Shown here in pieces: positions 36,623-47,079 of a stretch of 64,000 nucleotides of DNA (position 1 is the stretch's first letter; every line of letters begins with the position of its first letter). The notes below the pieces were generated by a model. The model did not search any database and was not told the origin of the DNA. It was given only the letters and a program-made list of their open reading frames with translations. Position numbers and translations under genes: made by a program. The stretch spans positions 124,001 through 188,000 of the forward strand of contig OW569351.1 of the NCBI GenBank assembly GCA_937625935.1, in the 5' to 3' direction. The DNA is from Tetramitus jugosus (lineage: Eukaryota > Heterolobosea > Eutetramitea > Acrasida > Vahlkampfiidae).

Positions 36623-39600
36623 ATGAGTTCTCATCCAAAGTCAACAGGTCCACCATCCACACGTGGTGGTAGAGGAAGTCACCACCATGCATCCTCTCGC
36701 AGATCACAACCAAATCAACAACAAGCAAATCAACAGCAACCACAGCAACAGCAACAGCAACACAGTTCAGAATCTTCATCAAACGTCAACACCTCCACTG
36801 GTAGTAGTAGTAGTAGTAGCAAGCCATCCAAAAGCTTTTCTTCCTTCTCCAAAAAGAAAAAAACGTTCATGAAAGCCACTCCAACAACAACAACAACAAC
36901 AACTCAAGGAACCATATCCAGTGAAGCACATAAAATGGTCCAAGATGAACAAATGTTCAAGGAAAGACTATTGCAATTGTTGACTGCAGTCTATGGTAAC
37001 AACAGTGTTGTTCCTCTGGAGTCATATGTCAATCGCATCTATTCCATGCTCAAACCCAGATCAGCCACTGTTGATGTTGCCATGTCTCGATTATTCCATT
37101 TGGAGAAGCAAGTTTTTTGGGTGAAGCCACCACTGGATCAAAAAGAAGCATTTTGGAACTTTGTTTCCTCATGTATCAAGGAAGCTGATGCTCGTGCTGC
37201 TAATGACAAGAACAACAATACTGGAAAGATCACTCTGAACAACAAGAACAGGAATACAGCAAACAATGCTCGTAAAAATGTTATTGTTGATGATGATGAT
37301 GATGATGATAGCGATGAATTGAGCTATGATGATCTTGAAAGTGATGCGAGCGATGGTGAGATTGTGTCGCTCTCATCATCCTCTCAGGTCAACATTCAAG
37401 ATCTGAATTCCATTATTCAAAATTTGAAAAAATTGGAGAATGAAATGTTGGAGAAGGATAAGCGCTTGGAACAAGTGATGACTCAATGTAGCATTGAAAG
37501 AGCTGAAATTGCAAGTAATTTGAAGAATTTGCAACAACAGTTGCAGCAGAGTGTGAATTCATTGTCTGTCATGAGCTCTGTTCCTAGTCCTTCACCTTTG
37601 AGCACCAAGAGCTCAACTGCTGCCAAGAAGGCACCTAGAAAGCAAGCTGAGGAGCAAGACAAGAAGGCAAAAGCTGTACCAGTGAAGGCTGAAGCTCAAA
37701 CAAGTGCTCCAACTACTGCTTCTTCTTCTGTGATGCTCGTTTCAAAGCGAGAGGAAGAGACACCAGAGGCGCGCGTCGTTGATCAGAAGAAGGTGGATGA
37801 AGTGATCAAGATGATTAATGTTTGCTTGCTTGAAGCAAAGTTTGCTGATGCAGCAAGATTGGCACTATCCATTCCAGTTGGCCAAATCAGCAATGAGACT
37901 TTGTTTAGCATTTTCAAAGCACTTGAGGCACCAGAGTTGCTCCCACCTAGTGCCACTGATAATATTGTACAGCTAATCTTCTCTGCTTTGAAACATAAGA
38001 GAGGAGCTCAAAAGGACGAAGTTATTGACAGAGTACGAGTTCTCGTCAATTACTTTGCCAGACGCATGACCATTCGTCGATTCGAATATATTGTATCTCT
38101 TTTGAACAGATTGTACGCTGAGTGTCCTCTGTCATTCAGACAATTGATGCCTGTTGTTGCTCAAAAGGCACCAAAGTTGCAAAAGTTGCGTCAATTGTTG
38201 AAGTTCCAGACATACATTGCTGCAATGTTGGTCGGAAATCCAAAGGATAGTCGCAATATTCTCACTCTCTACAAGCCGGCATTTGATCAGTTAGTGAAAG
38301 AGGAGCAAGCAATGACATTTGCACTCCATGAAACATCACTTGAAGCGATCAGACAATATGATCTTTCGCTTAATTTGCGTGTGGAGGAAGACCAACCTGA
38401 TAAGGTTGAGCAAGCAATTGCATCCTCTGTCGCAAGCAGCAAACCATTGCAAACTACCGTTCATCCAGTTGAAAGTCAAGAGAGAGTTCAAATCGAACAC
38501 ACTATCAGTGAGTTTTCAACAAGTGCTCTAACTGAGGAAGCAAACCAAATCTTTGAGAGATTGGCTCCAACAAGCGAGGAGACCCACTTGAAGGCCGAAC
38601 TTGTTGAAGAGTTGTCTAATCTTTGTAAATATGTGATCCCAACTAGTGAGGTGTATGCCTACGGTTCTTCAGCCAGTAATTTAGGTATCAAGGGCAGCGA
38701 TATTGATTTGTGTATCAAGTTGGACCAGGATATCTCTGCTGACAACCACTTGCAAATGAGTTTGTTGAATTTGATTTACAAGGCCATGAAGGCAGAGGAG
38801 TTTGAGCATCTGACTCCTGCTGAACAACCTGTCACTCGTTCTCGTGTTCCAATTTTGCAAGTGAAGGATAACAAGAGAGGATTTGAGTGTGATATTTGCA
38901 TTGGTAATTTGCTTGGTGTGACCAACACCAAGATGTTGAAGCTGTACTCTGAGATTGATCCAAGAGTCAGACCACTCATCTATGTTGTGAAGCATTGGGC
39001 AAAGTTGCGCCATATTAACGATCCTCCATCTGGTTCATTGAGTTCATACTCTTATGTGATCTTGGTTATCAACTATTTGCAATCAATTAAGAATCCAATT
39101 TTGCCATCATTGCAGGCACTATTGACTCATCCTGAGATTGAACCATCAGATATTAGCGAACCGCACTTTGTGAATGCTTATGATTGCAGATATGTATGCA
39201 ACCTTGAGAAAGTTCAGAAAATCTGGACCGAAAATAAGAAGAATACCTCAACTCTTGGTCAATTAGTTCTTGGATTCTTCACTTACTATAATACCTCATT
39301 TGATTTTAATCATAAGACAGCCAGTATCAGACTTGGTCAAGCAACTGACAAAAAGTCTAATATTGTAATCTCTATTGAAGATCCGTTCGAAAAGAGAGAT
39401 CTCGGAGGTGTTGTTTCTGATACTATGGTTCCTAAGATTGTTGAAGAGTTTAAGAGAGCTTACAACATATTGAACAATGGTGGTTCTATTGCTGATATTG
39501 TCGAAGAGAGAAAAACAGAAACTGACGAAGTTAATATCTACAACATCAAACAAGATTATGAAGATCACATGACTATTGGTGAAGCAGAAAGATTGATTGC

Positions 39601-42268
39601 CTCAGGTGAATTGAAGAAGGGTGTCTTACGTGTCAATAAGCTCAAATTTAAGGAAGCGTATGTCACTGTTCCAGGATTTAAGAAGGATGTTTTTGTTGAT
39701 GGTTTTAAGGCAAGAAACAGAGCCTTGCATGGTGATCTTGTGGCTGTTAAGATTAGTTACGAACGAAAGGTTAAGGTTGATTTTGGCAATCAAGCCGAGA
39801 AGGGGCACTCTAGCAATTTGATCGAGCCTGTCAGTGAAGAATACACAGTCACAGGCTCAGTTGTCTGCATTCTGTCAAAGAAGTCTCCTACATACTTCCC
39901 TTGCACAGTCATGAAGCAGGATGATGAACAAAACAAAGGATTTAGATGGTTGCTTCCAATGGACAAGGCTTATCCAAAGATTATGGTCCAATTCGAGGAG
40001 TTCAGACAAGCATTTAATGCAAGAGCGGTAGATCTCGAAGAGGTAATCATCATTGGTGAAATGAACTTGCCATGGGCCAAGGGCAGACATTATCCAAAGG
40101 GTAAGGTTGTTGGTGTCTTGGGCTTAAAGAGAGACTTGTGGAGTCAGAAGCGAGCCATTTTGTTGCAGCATATGCCATCTTTGTTCGAGAATGTTCTGTC
40201 TACCAGTAAGGAGAACCGGGACAAGGAAAGAAAGGCTGTTTCATATGTGGAGGGTGCTAATGTCTCAAACGAAACAAAGAAGGCTGAAAACTTGTTGAAG
40301 AAGAGAGAGTCATGGGACATCAATAATATCGAAATTGATATTGAGAAGGAAATTGCCGATGGCTATGTCGATTGGAGAAAGAGAAGAGTGTTCACTATTG
40401 ATCCTCCTTCCTCCAGAGATTTGGATGACGCTCTTTCAATTGATCATGCTGAAGGGGAGTGGTATAATGTTACAGTGTACGTTGCTGATGTGACAAGATT
40501 TGTCAAGGAAGGCGATGAAACTGATTTGGAAGCACGAAAGAGAGCTACTTCTGTCTATTTGTTAGATACCGTAGATCACATGCTTGATCCATCTCTCAGT
40601 CAAAACTTGTGCAGTATTTTGCCAGGAGTAACTCGTTTCTCTGTGGCTGTTGAGTTCTGGATGAACACTAAGGGAGAAATTCGTTATGATACCGTTAATT
40701 TCACACGATGCATCATTCGTTCTTGCTGCCGTATGGATTATGATTCTGTTCAAGAAGTTCTTATGGGCAGACAAATTCCTGAGGATAAGAGAAAGATGTT
40801 TGACGGTTTTGAATGGAAAGATATTGAACAAGACTTGAAGATTTTGAATGAAATGACTCAATCTCTCAGAAAGGCTAGATATGAGAATGGTTCCGTTGAG
40901 TTGTCCAACCAAGAACTTCAATTTGAACTCGATGAAGATGGCTATCCTGTGAAGGTGACCAAGGCCGTTCACAACGAATCTCATCAGTTGATTGAAGAGT
41001 ATGCTCTACTTGCTAACAAACTTGCAGCCACTGTACTCAACGATTACTACCAGGACAACTGTTTGTTAAGACAGCACTCTCCACCATCAGCTGAGGGCTG
41101 GTCAGAGACTGTTACTCAAATGGCTGATGCAATTTCAAATATTCATAGAATTGTACATGTCGATGAGCCATCCAAGGGCTCAGTCGTCATTGAAATTGCT
41201 GCAATGTTGAAGGCTAACGCAGCTCCTCAAGAAGTCATGAATAAGCTTCAGAGCTACACTGAAAAGTATCCATATATGCAACAAGCAGTTCGTCATGCAT
41301 TACTCCGTGAAATGCAATTGGCCAAATACTGTAGAAAGGGTGATTGTGATGAGACATTTGGATCTCATCATTTTGCCCTAAACATGGAACTTTACACTCA
41401 CTTCACATCTCCAATCAGAAGATATGCTGATATCATTGTCCATAGACAACTTTTACAAATGATTGAGGAGAAGAAGAGAGGATCAACTGGAATTCGTCCT
41501 GTACCTTCCATTTATGATGGTGAGTTGACCAAGATTGTTGAAAACATTAACGAGCAAGCTTATCAAGCAAAGAGCGCCGAGGATATTTCCCAGAGACAAT
41601 ACCTCGCCTACTATTTGATGCCTATTGTCTCCGAGAGAGTCGAGCGTGTTGAGGCACTTGTGATGTCGCTCGGAAAGAGAGCATTCACCGTCTATGTTCC
41701 AAAGTATTGCATTGAAATTAAGTGTAATATTATGAAACAGTTTGTCCCTGCGCCTCAATCGATCACCGAGTCAGAGCACAATGCAGATGGAACCTCAAGA
41801 CAAATTGAAGAAAATGAATCTGACAAGGAAGGCCTAGTCATTGATGCACTGACCATCACATGGTCCAACCAGAACTCAATTTCTGAGAGTGCTTCTGCCG
41901 AAGAGAGAATGAGACATTTGGCTCTGAATCGTAGTCTCGAGTTGAGACCATTGAAGAGAATTCTTGTTGATCTTGACATCAACTATGACGCTGTCCCATT
42001 GGATGTCTTTGCATACAATGTCTGGGAATTCGAGGAACAGATTGAAGCTCACAGCGGTCGTACTTTGGCTTCCAGAAACCGTTTGGCTGTCTCCAGTGAT
42101 ACCGATATTCTCAACACACCTCAAATCAGTGAAAGCTATATCCGTGACCAAAAGGAGATTCAGCAACGAGAGAGAAGAGACAGAAGAGAGAACCAAAGGA
42201 AGAAGCAATTCGAAAAGGGCAAGAAGGGCGGCTTCTTCAATCGCAAAGCCAACAACAATCAAAAGTAA
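36623..42268 (+). CDS. Terminal nucleotidyltransferase (Cid1/TUT type) fused to DIS3L2-type 3'-5' exoribonuclease
   Basis: 1881 residues, one exon. N-terminus low complexity (Gln, Ser, poly-Asp near 37290), then a coiled coil and a helical region (about 390-560). Nucleotidyltransferase: YAYGSSASNLGIKGSDIDLC with Gly681-Ser682, Asp693 and Asp695, third Asp757 in FECDICIGN, and a PAP-associated region ending LGFFTYYNTSFDFN. From about 1000: cold-shock-like VFVDGFKARNRALHGDLVAV, then the RNB domain with TIDPPSSRDLDDALSI (Asp1260, 1266, 1268, 1269) and YTHFTSPIRRYADIIVHRQL. There is no PIN domain, as in DIS3L2. In animals separate TUTs add U-tails and DIS3L2 degrades U-tailed RNA; here both activities share one chain. 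All catalytic acids are present. Whether it adds U or A cannot be told. Confidence 0.93.
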   Translation: MSSHPKSTGPPSTRGGRGSHHHASSRRSQPNQQQANQQQPQQQQQQHSSESSSNVNTSTGSSSSSSKPSKSFSSFSKKKKTFMKATPTTTTTTTQGTISSEAHKMVQDEQMFKERLLQLLTAVYGNNSVVPLESYVNRIYSMLKPRSATVDVAMSRLFHLEKQVFWVKPPLDQKEAFWNFVSSCIKEADARAANDKNNNTGKITLNNKNRNTANNARKNVIVDDDDDDDSDELSYDDLESDASDGEIVSLSSSSQVNIQDLNSIIQNLKKLENEMLEKDKRLEQVMTQCSIERAEIASNLKNLQQQLQQSVNSLSVMSSVPSPSPLSTKSSTAAKKAPRKQAEEQDKKAKAVPVKAEAQTSAPTTASSSVMLVSKREEETPEARVVDQKKVDEVIKMINVCLLEAKFADAARLALSIPVGQISNETLFSIFKALEAPELLPPSATDNIVQLIFSALKHKRGAQKDEVIDRVRVLVNYFARRMTIRRFEYIVSLLNRLYAECPLSFRQLMPVVAQKAPKLQKLRQLLKFQTYIAAMLVGNPKDSRNILTLYKPAFDQLVKEEQAMTFALHETSLEAIRQYDLSLNLRVEEDQPDKVEQAIASSVASSKPLQTTVHPVESQERVQIEHTISEFSTSALTEEANQIFERLAPTSEETHLKAELVEELSNLCKYVIPTSEVYAYGSSASNLGIKGSDIDLCIKLDQDISADNHLQMSLLNLIYKAMKAEEFEHLTPAEQPVTRSRVPILQVKDNKRGFECDICIGNLLGVTNTKMLKLYSEIDPRVRPLIYVVKHWAKLRHINDPPSGSLSSYSYVILVINYLQSIKNPILPSLQALLTHPEIEPSDISEPHFVNAYDCRYVCNLEKVQKIWTENKKNTSTLGQLVLGFFTYYNTSFDFNHKTASIRLGQATDKKSNIVISIEDPFEKRDLGGVVSDTMVPKIVEEFKRAYNILNNGGSIADIVEERKTETDEVNIYNIKQDYEDHMTIGEAERLIASGELKKGVLRVNKLKFKEAYVTVPGFKKDVFVDGFKARNRALHGDLVAVKISYERKVKVDFGNQAEKGHSSNLIEPVSEEYTVTGSVVCILSKKSPTYFPCTVMKQDDEQNKGFRWLLPMDKAYPKIMVQFEEFRQAFNARAVDLEEVIIIGEMNLPWAKGRHYPKGKVVGVLGLKRDLWSQKRAILLQHMPSLFENVLSTSKENRDKERKAVSYVEGANVSNETKKAENLLKKRESWDINNIEIDIEKEIADGYVDWRKRRVFTIDPPSSRDLDDALSIDHAEGEWYNVTVYVADVTRFVKEGDETDLEARKRATSVYLLDTVDHMLDPSLSQNLCSILPGVTRFSVAVEFWMNTKGEIRYDTVNFTRCIIRSCCRMDYDSVQEVLMGRQIPEDKRKMFDGFEWKDIEQDLKILNEMTQSLRKARYENGSVELSNQELQFELDEDGYPVKVTKAVHNESHQLIEEYALLANKLAATVLNDYYQDNCLLRQHSPPSAEGWSETVTQMADAISNIHRIVHVDEPSKGSVVIEIAAMLKANAAPQEVMNKLQSYTEKYPYMQQAVRHALLREMQLAKYCRKGDCDETFGSHHFALNMELYTHFTSPIRRYADIIVHRQLLQMIEEKKRGSTGIRPVPSIYDGELTKIVENINEQAYQAKSAEDISQRQYLAYYLMPIVSERVERVEALVMSLGKRAFTVYVPKYCIEIKCNIMKQFVPAPQSITESEHNADGTSRQIEENESDKEGLVIDALTITWSNQNSISESASAEERMRHLALNRSLELRPLKRILVDLDINYDAVPLDVFAYNVWEFEEQIEAHSGRTLASRNRLAVSSDTDILNTPQISESYIRDQKEIQQRERRDRRENQRKKQFEKGKKGGFFNRKANNNQK

Positions 42269-42556
42269 ATTCTGAGGAAGTACTGGCAGGCATCTTTGTT
42301 TCTAACAACGCGATGTCATGAAACCAAATAAACAAATCTGATAATAATGAGACATAAAAGACCAAGTGTCGCTTCTGAAACAAAAAGCTTCTCCTCGGAT
42401 TCGTCTTGTCACCTGTCCTCACACGCCAAAACTCGTAGCAGTTCCCAGTGTTCCACAACCCCAGAGCAAAAAAAAACGATTTTCATGCTGAACAACGACA
42501 ACAAAACAGAAAAAAGCGCAAAAATCAAACCAATCAGACAGAAAAAAAAAGAAACA

Positions 42557-43135
42557 ATGACCACTCCTCTTAGCAACGAAAGCTTGGAAGATCTCAGAAA
42601 AACATTCAACTTGTTCGACGTGGACAATGACGGCAAGATCACTGCCGATGAATTGGAAAAAGTCATGGAAAAGTTTACTGGTGTGAAGCCATCGAGAGTC
42701 GATTTGGAAGATATGTTGAGAGAGGCTGACTATGATTCGAATGGAACGATCGAGTTCAATGAATTTATTAAACTCATGTCATCCAAGCACTTTGCTCTAG
42801 AGTCTGATGAGTCTGATTTGAGAGAAGCTTTTAAAATGTGTGTGTTTTATCTTGGTTGTTTGATTTGTTTGTTTGATTTGTTTGATTTGATTTATTTGTT
42901 TTAATTGATTTGTTTTAATTGTGATAAAATTGTTGTCAACTTACACTGTGAATGAAAAATTAGTTTTGATCGTGATGGTAATGGACAGATTGATCACAAT
43001 GAACTCAAGTCTGTCATGGCCAACCTGGGTGAAACATTGACCGATGATCAAATTCAACAAATGATGAAAGAAGCCGATATCAATAACGATGGTTTCATAA
43101 ATTTTGAGGAATTTTCGCGAATGATGTCAAAGTAA
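42557..43135 (+). CDS. Calmodulin-like four-EF-hand protein (two exons)
   Basis: join(42557..42837, 42964..43135), 150 residues, calmodulin size. The 126-nt intron starts GTGTGT and ends AATTAG; joining gives KIFDRDGNG. EF loops: FDVDNDGKITADEL, ADYDSNGTIEFNEF, FDRDGNGQIDHNEL and ADINNDGFINFEEF, each with Asp/Asn ligands and a closing Glu (third: E of NEL). The sequence differs from canonical calmodulin at many sites (for example GKITADELEKVMEKFTG), so it is a calmodulin- or troponin C-like relative. In-frame ATGs at 42347 and 42485 would add a Ser/Lys-rich N-terminal extension; I prefer 42557. Confidence 0.88.
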
Positions 43136-43246
43136 ACAGAAATGTGATCGATCGATACTGGATGGGCAACTTCATTCCACACAACATTGTATGATTTATT
43201 TAACTTATTATGATAAAATAAAATGACGAGTATTACTGAACTTGCA

Positions 43247-45274
43247 TTAGCTTGTTGCTTGGGCTTTGAGATCACTCTCACTTTTGACTGCATCACTGTT
43301 GCTGATTGTCCGAGGATTGGTGATGTTCGATACTCCAGTGTCTGTGCCTTCTTCAACAACCTGGCCTCCACTACTTTCAGTGGTTGGTGACATAGTTTTC
43401 TCTCCCTCTTCCTCGTTAGTCAACGGATGTTGATTGTTGGCAGGTTTTCGAGCTTTCTTTGGTTTCTTTGGTGAAGGAAGATATGGTGAATTCACAAAAG
43501 CAGGATGGGTGTCTGATCGATGGAGAAACTTTGGGGGAGCTGGGACTGAACCATAGAACTTGATCTTGGCCAGACCTTTGGCCTCAATGGTGGGAGTCAT
43601 CTCAGAAGGCGAGAGTTGAGTATTTCTTTCTGGCTTAGTTGGAGTAGGTTGGGAATTTACTCGCTCAATGGATCTATTCATCGAAGGAGTATCGCTGGAG
43701 AAAGAATTGGTTCTAGTTTTGCTCAATTGATTTTCGAACATGTAGGCGTAGTCATCCAGGTTAATATCAAGCCACTCTGGAGGTTTGAATACCTTCTTCA
43801 CTTGCATTTCGTATATGTACTCTCGAATTCTCATCTTTTGCATTACATTTGCTTGAGTATATTGTTTTCTCTTACTGACAATATTTTCTTTCTCTAATCG
43901 ATACTCTTCAAGCCGCTTCATATTGTCTGCTAGAGTCTTCGCGAATTGTTCTCTTTCGAATTCTTCAGCTCGTTGCCTCCGTTTCACTTGCTCTAACTTG
44001 CTCTCATTTTTCAACCGAAGGGTGATTGACTTCTTATGACTCTCTGTCCGTTTCTTCTCAATCATCGTGTGGAGAAGCAGTTCAGATTGCTTTTGTTTCT
44101 CGATCATGCAATTTCGTTTCTCTTCTTCGTCTTTCTTCTTCTTTTCGGCCACTTCTAACCTCTTCTTATCTTTTTCAGCTTGTATCCTACTCTTTTCTCT
44201 TTCATCCTTCTCTTTATCGGCTCTCATTATCTCAAATCGGTGGTTTGCTCTAGACTGTTTCTCAAGTGATTGCTGAAGTTTCTGTCGCTCTTCTAGGGCA
44301 GCGGCTTCGATAACTCTCTCTATTTGCTTCATTTTCTCTTCAGCCACCCTCTTCTGTAACTTTCGTTTCTCTTCTCTTTGCTCTTCAAAAATTCGTCGCT
44401 TTTCCTCGAGTTGATTCTGCCTGTCTTGATACTGTTTTCTCATCTCTTCTTCCTGCATCCTCTGTTGCTCCAATGCTTGTTCCATCTTCTGTTGAACTCT
44501 GCTTCTTTTTTCCATGTGAAACTTTTCGAGTTGTTTTCTCTGTTCCTCCACAACTGCTACTCTCTCCCTCTCTTTTTCCTCCATTCTCTTTAAAATCTCC
44601 TGTCCTTTCGTGTACTTAGCAATCTCAGACAGAATTGCTTGTGCAATTTCTACCTTTCTTCTTTCATCATACTTGGATAATTTTTCTTCTTCTAATTTCA
44701 ACAATTCTTCCTTATTGATGATCGGCTTAAACGAAGACCCTTTCTTGCTAGAAAGAGCATTCGACTTAATTGCTTCGTATATCTGAACAATAGCTTCCAA
44801 TTTTTCGTTTCTCGATTTTTCCATGAATTCATATCGAGCTTGTAAATTCTCATCAGACATCCCAATAATATAATAATCCTTCTTCTCCTTCTTCACTAAC
44901 TCAGATGGGGTGACTCCAAACCGTCGACAGGCCTCAACTGATCTTGCTGAGTTTACAGGACGTGCACCGACAACATCTCTTTCGAAAGTGACAAAGCTTA
45001 TACTTGGATGACTCTTGGTTACTCTAGTTTGACCGTTGCTATTCACCGATGTTGTAGATATGTTCAATGGTTCCTCATTACTCTGTTTCTCGGGCAATTG
45101 ACTCATTTTTGATTGATTCTCAGATTGTAGAGATATAGAGTTTTGATTTGTGCCCTCACTTGTGTTCTTGTTCACTTGCGATTTATCATCACTGGTAGTC
45201 GGGTTGGAGTGGACAACCATGCCGGGCTCTCCAGGTTCAGATTGAGATGGGGCCCGAATTTCTTTCTCTTCCAT
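43247..45274 (-). CDS. CCDC177-like coiled-coil protein
   Basis: 675 residues. The N-terminus is polar. Residues ~100-175 read RPVNSARSVEACRRFGVTP, then LQARYEFMEKSRNEKLE. This matches the conserved start of CCDC177-type proteins (SPRSLEAC.R.G..P.EL...YE..E..R..KL). A ~350-residue Glu/Lys/Arg-rich coiled coil follows (many EEK, KRR and EREK runs). A Pro/Ser-rich tail closes it. It is probably a cytoskeletal or flagellar scaffold; that role is inference. It is divergent from the transporter at 45537. Confidence 0.65.
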   Translation of the reverse strand: MEEKEIRAPSQSEPGEPGMVVHSNPTTSDDKSQVNKNTSEGTNQNSISLQSENQSKMSQLPEKQSNEEPLNISTTSVNSNGQTRVTKSHPSISFVTFERDVVGARPVNSARSVEACRRFGVTPSELVKKEKKDYYIIGMSDENLQARYEFMEKSRNEKLEAIVQIYEAIKSNALSSKKGSSFKPIINKEELLKLEEEKLSKYDERRKVEIAQAILSEIAKYTKGQEILKRMEEKERERVAVVEEQRKQLEKFHMEKRSRVQQKMEQALEQQRMQEEEMRKQYQDRQNQLEEKRRIFEEQREEKRKLQKRVAEEKMKQIERVIEAAALEERQKLQQSLEKQSRANHRFEIMRADKEKDEREKSRIQAEKDKKRLEVAEKKKKDEEEKRNCMIEKQKQSELLLHTMIEKKRTESHKKSITLRLKNESKLEQVKRRQRAEEFEREQFAKTLADNMKRLEEYRLEKENIVSKRKQYTQANVMQKMRIREYIYEMQVKKVFKPPEWLDINLDDYAYMFENQLSKTRTNSFSSDTPSMNRSIERVNSQPTPTKPERNTQLSPSEMTPTIEAKGLAKIKFYGSVPAPPKFLHRSDTHPAFVNSPYLPSPKKPKKARKPANNQHPLTNEEEGEKTMSPTTESSGGQVVEEGTDTGVSNITNPRTISNSDAVKSESDLKAQATS

Positions 45275-45536
45275 CAGTGTTCTTTCTTGTGTACACGGCC
45301 AATGGAGAATCCTCTTTCGGTTTATGAAATATGCTCGCGAACACGAACTTCCGTTTCTCGCTCGGCGATAATGGAAAATGACCGTTTTTCTGTAAAGGGT
45401 CGGTGATTCAATTGCTCCGGTCGATATCTCCGAATCCCTTGAATGTCAATATGATCTTTTTGTCGCTTGTCAGGTTCGTTTCCCATTGGGCTGCTATTCC
45501 CAAACAAAAAGAACCAAGATCATCCCGTGTGAAAAG

Positions 45537-47063
45537 ATGACTGACGATGCAAATGAAACGAGTCAGTTGGTCAAAGGCTCCACTGTGGCACAAAGCAGTA
45601 CTACGAGTGAAGGTACACCAAAGTTGTACAAGAGGAGATGGGTCATCTTGCTTCTGTTCTCCATCAGTGGCCTACTGTGTTCCACACTGCAGATGACTTA
45701 TGCAGCAATCGTAGATGTCGTCCTAGAGTACTACCACTTTCATAAAACAGAGACCTGGAAAGTGAATCTGATGAGTCTGTGTTATCTGGTGGCTTTTCTG
45801 CCAAGTAATTTTGTGGCTTCGTTGGCCATTCAGCGCAAGGGAATTCGCTTTGCTATCACTGTGGGAGCACTGTTCAATTTTTTGTGTTGTTGGGTTCGGT
45901 TGATTGGATTCCACAAGTCGAGTGATGTTCATGTTGCACACGTGCTCTATTGGATATCATTTGGAGGACAATGTCTGGGTGCGATTGGACAACCGTTTCT
46001 GGTGTCTTCGATTACTCAATTCAGTGTAAATTGGTTCGGAGAGAAGGAAAGGTCTCTAGCGACGGCAATTGCCAGTTTTTTGAATATCCTTGGCAGCGCA
46101 GTTTCATTTGGCCTTGCGCCTGTGATTGTTGGTAAAGGGTCTGAGGTCGGAATGACAATCTATCTCGGAAGTCAGGCACTTGTTTGCTCGTTGATGATGA
46201 TTTTAACTGTATTGTTTGTACGAGAACGTCCTCCCACTCCACCCAGTTGGTCAGAATACGAGAAGTGGAGTCAAGAGAGACACAGAAAGAACGAGCAGCG
46301 AGCTCAATCTCGCGTTTTGAATGAACGATACTATACACCTCACTCGGAGGAGAGGAGAAACGAAGAGAGCAATAGCATTCTGAAAGGGTATCTCCAGATA
46401 TTGACCAATTTTAACTTCATGATTCTGATGACGGCATTTGCTCTTGGATTCGCGGTGTTCATGTCCTTCACTACTCTGATCAATCAAATTATCATTCCCA
46501 AAGGTTATAGTGACAATGATGCTGGACTCTTTGGTACATTGATTGTTGCTTCAGGTTTGTTAGGTGCTCTAATATTTTCTGTTCTAGCAGACTTGACGAA
46601 GAGATACAAGCTTTTATTGCTGTTCTGTGGTGTGACAGCTTTAGGAGGTTTCGCTTGGTTCTGCGTTGTAATCATGTATCAGAAAACCCATGCAAACTAC
46701 ATCATGTGTTGCATATCGATTGCTGTCATGGGTATGCATGCAACGAGTGTTGTTCCTCTGGCTCTCGAACTGGCTGTCGAGATGACCTTTCCACAACCGG
46801 AATCTTTGGCCAATGGTCTTTTGTATGGATTTGGTACGTGTTTGAGCGTAATATGTCTCATAGTAATGAATGCTATGCAAAAGAGTGGTCCAGACCCGCT
46901 CCATCCAGGAAAAACTCATATTGTTTCCATGCAGAATGCGCTGTGGTTGGCTTTGGGTCTATTCGGCCTTGCTGTTGGACTAATGGTTATCTTTAGAGCA
47001 AAGTACAATCGACTGGAGCATGAAAGAGAGTTGAAAAAGAGTAAAATCCATCAGGAGTCCTGA
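45537..47063 (+). CDS. FLVCR-like major facilitator transporter (SLC49 type)
   Basis: 508 residues from the ATG at 45537. Twelve membrane helices are apparent. Family marks: KRRWVILLLFSISGLLCSTL, YLVAFLPSNFVASLAI, GQCLGAIGQPFLVSSITQFS, NWFGEKERSLATAIAS (the W.....R..A..I motif of FLVCR) and GYSDNDAGLFGTLIVASGLLGA. The animal relatives FLVCR1/2 move choline, ethanolamine or haem. The substrate here is unknown. The stop is only 16 bases from the convergent stop of the next gene. Confidence 0.85.
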   Translation: MTDDANETSQLVKGSTVAQSSTTSEGTPKLYKRRWVILLLFSISGLLCSTLQMTYAAIVDVVLEYYHFHKTETWKVNLMSLCYLVAFLPSNFVASLAIQRKGIRFAITVGALFNFLCCWVRLIGFHKSSDVHVAHVLYWISFGGQCLGAIGQPFLVSSITQFSVNWFGEKERSLATAIASFLNILGSAVSFGLAPVIVGKGSEVGMTIYLGSQALVCSLMMILTVLFVRERPPTPPSWSEYEKWSQERHRKNEQRAQSRVLNERYYTPHSEERRNEESNSILKGYLQILTNFNFMILMTAFALGFAVFMSFTTLINQIIIPKGYSDNDAGLFGTLIVASGLLGALIFSVLADLTKRYKLLLLFCGVTALGGFAWFCVVIMYQKTHANYIMCCISIAVMGMHATSVVPLALELAVEMTFPQPESLANGLLYGFGTCLSVICLIVMNAMQKSGPDPLHPGKTHIVSMQNALWLALGLFGLAVGLMVIFRAKYNRLEHERELKKSKIHQES

Positions 47064-47079
47064 TTAAATGAGTTTCATT

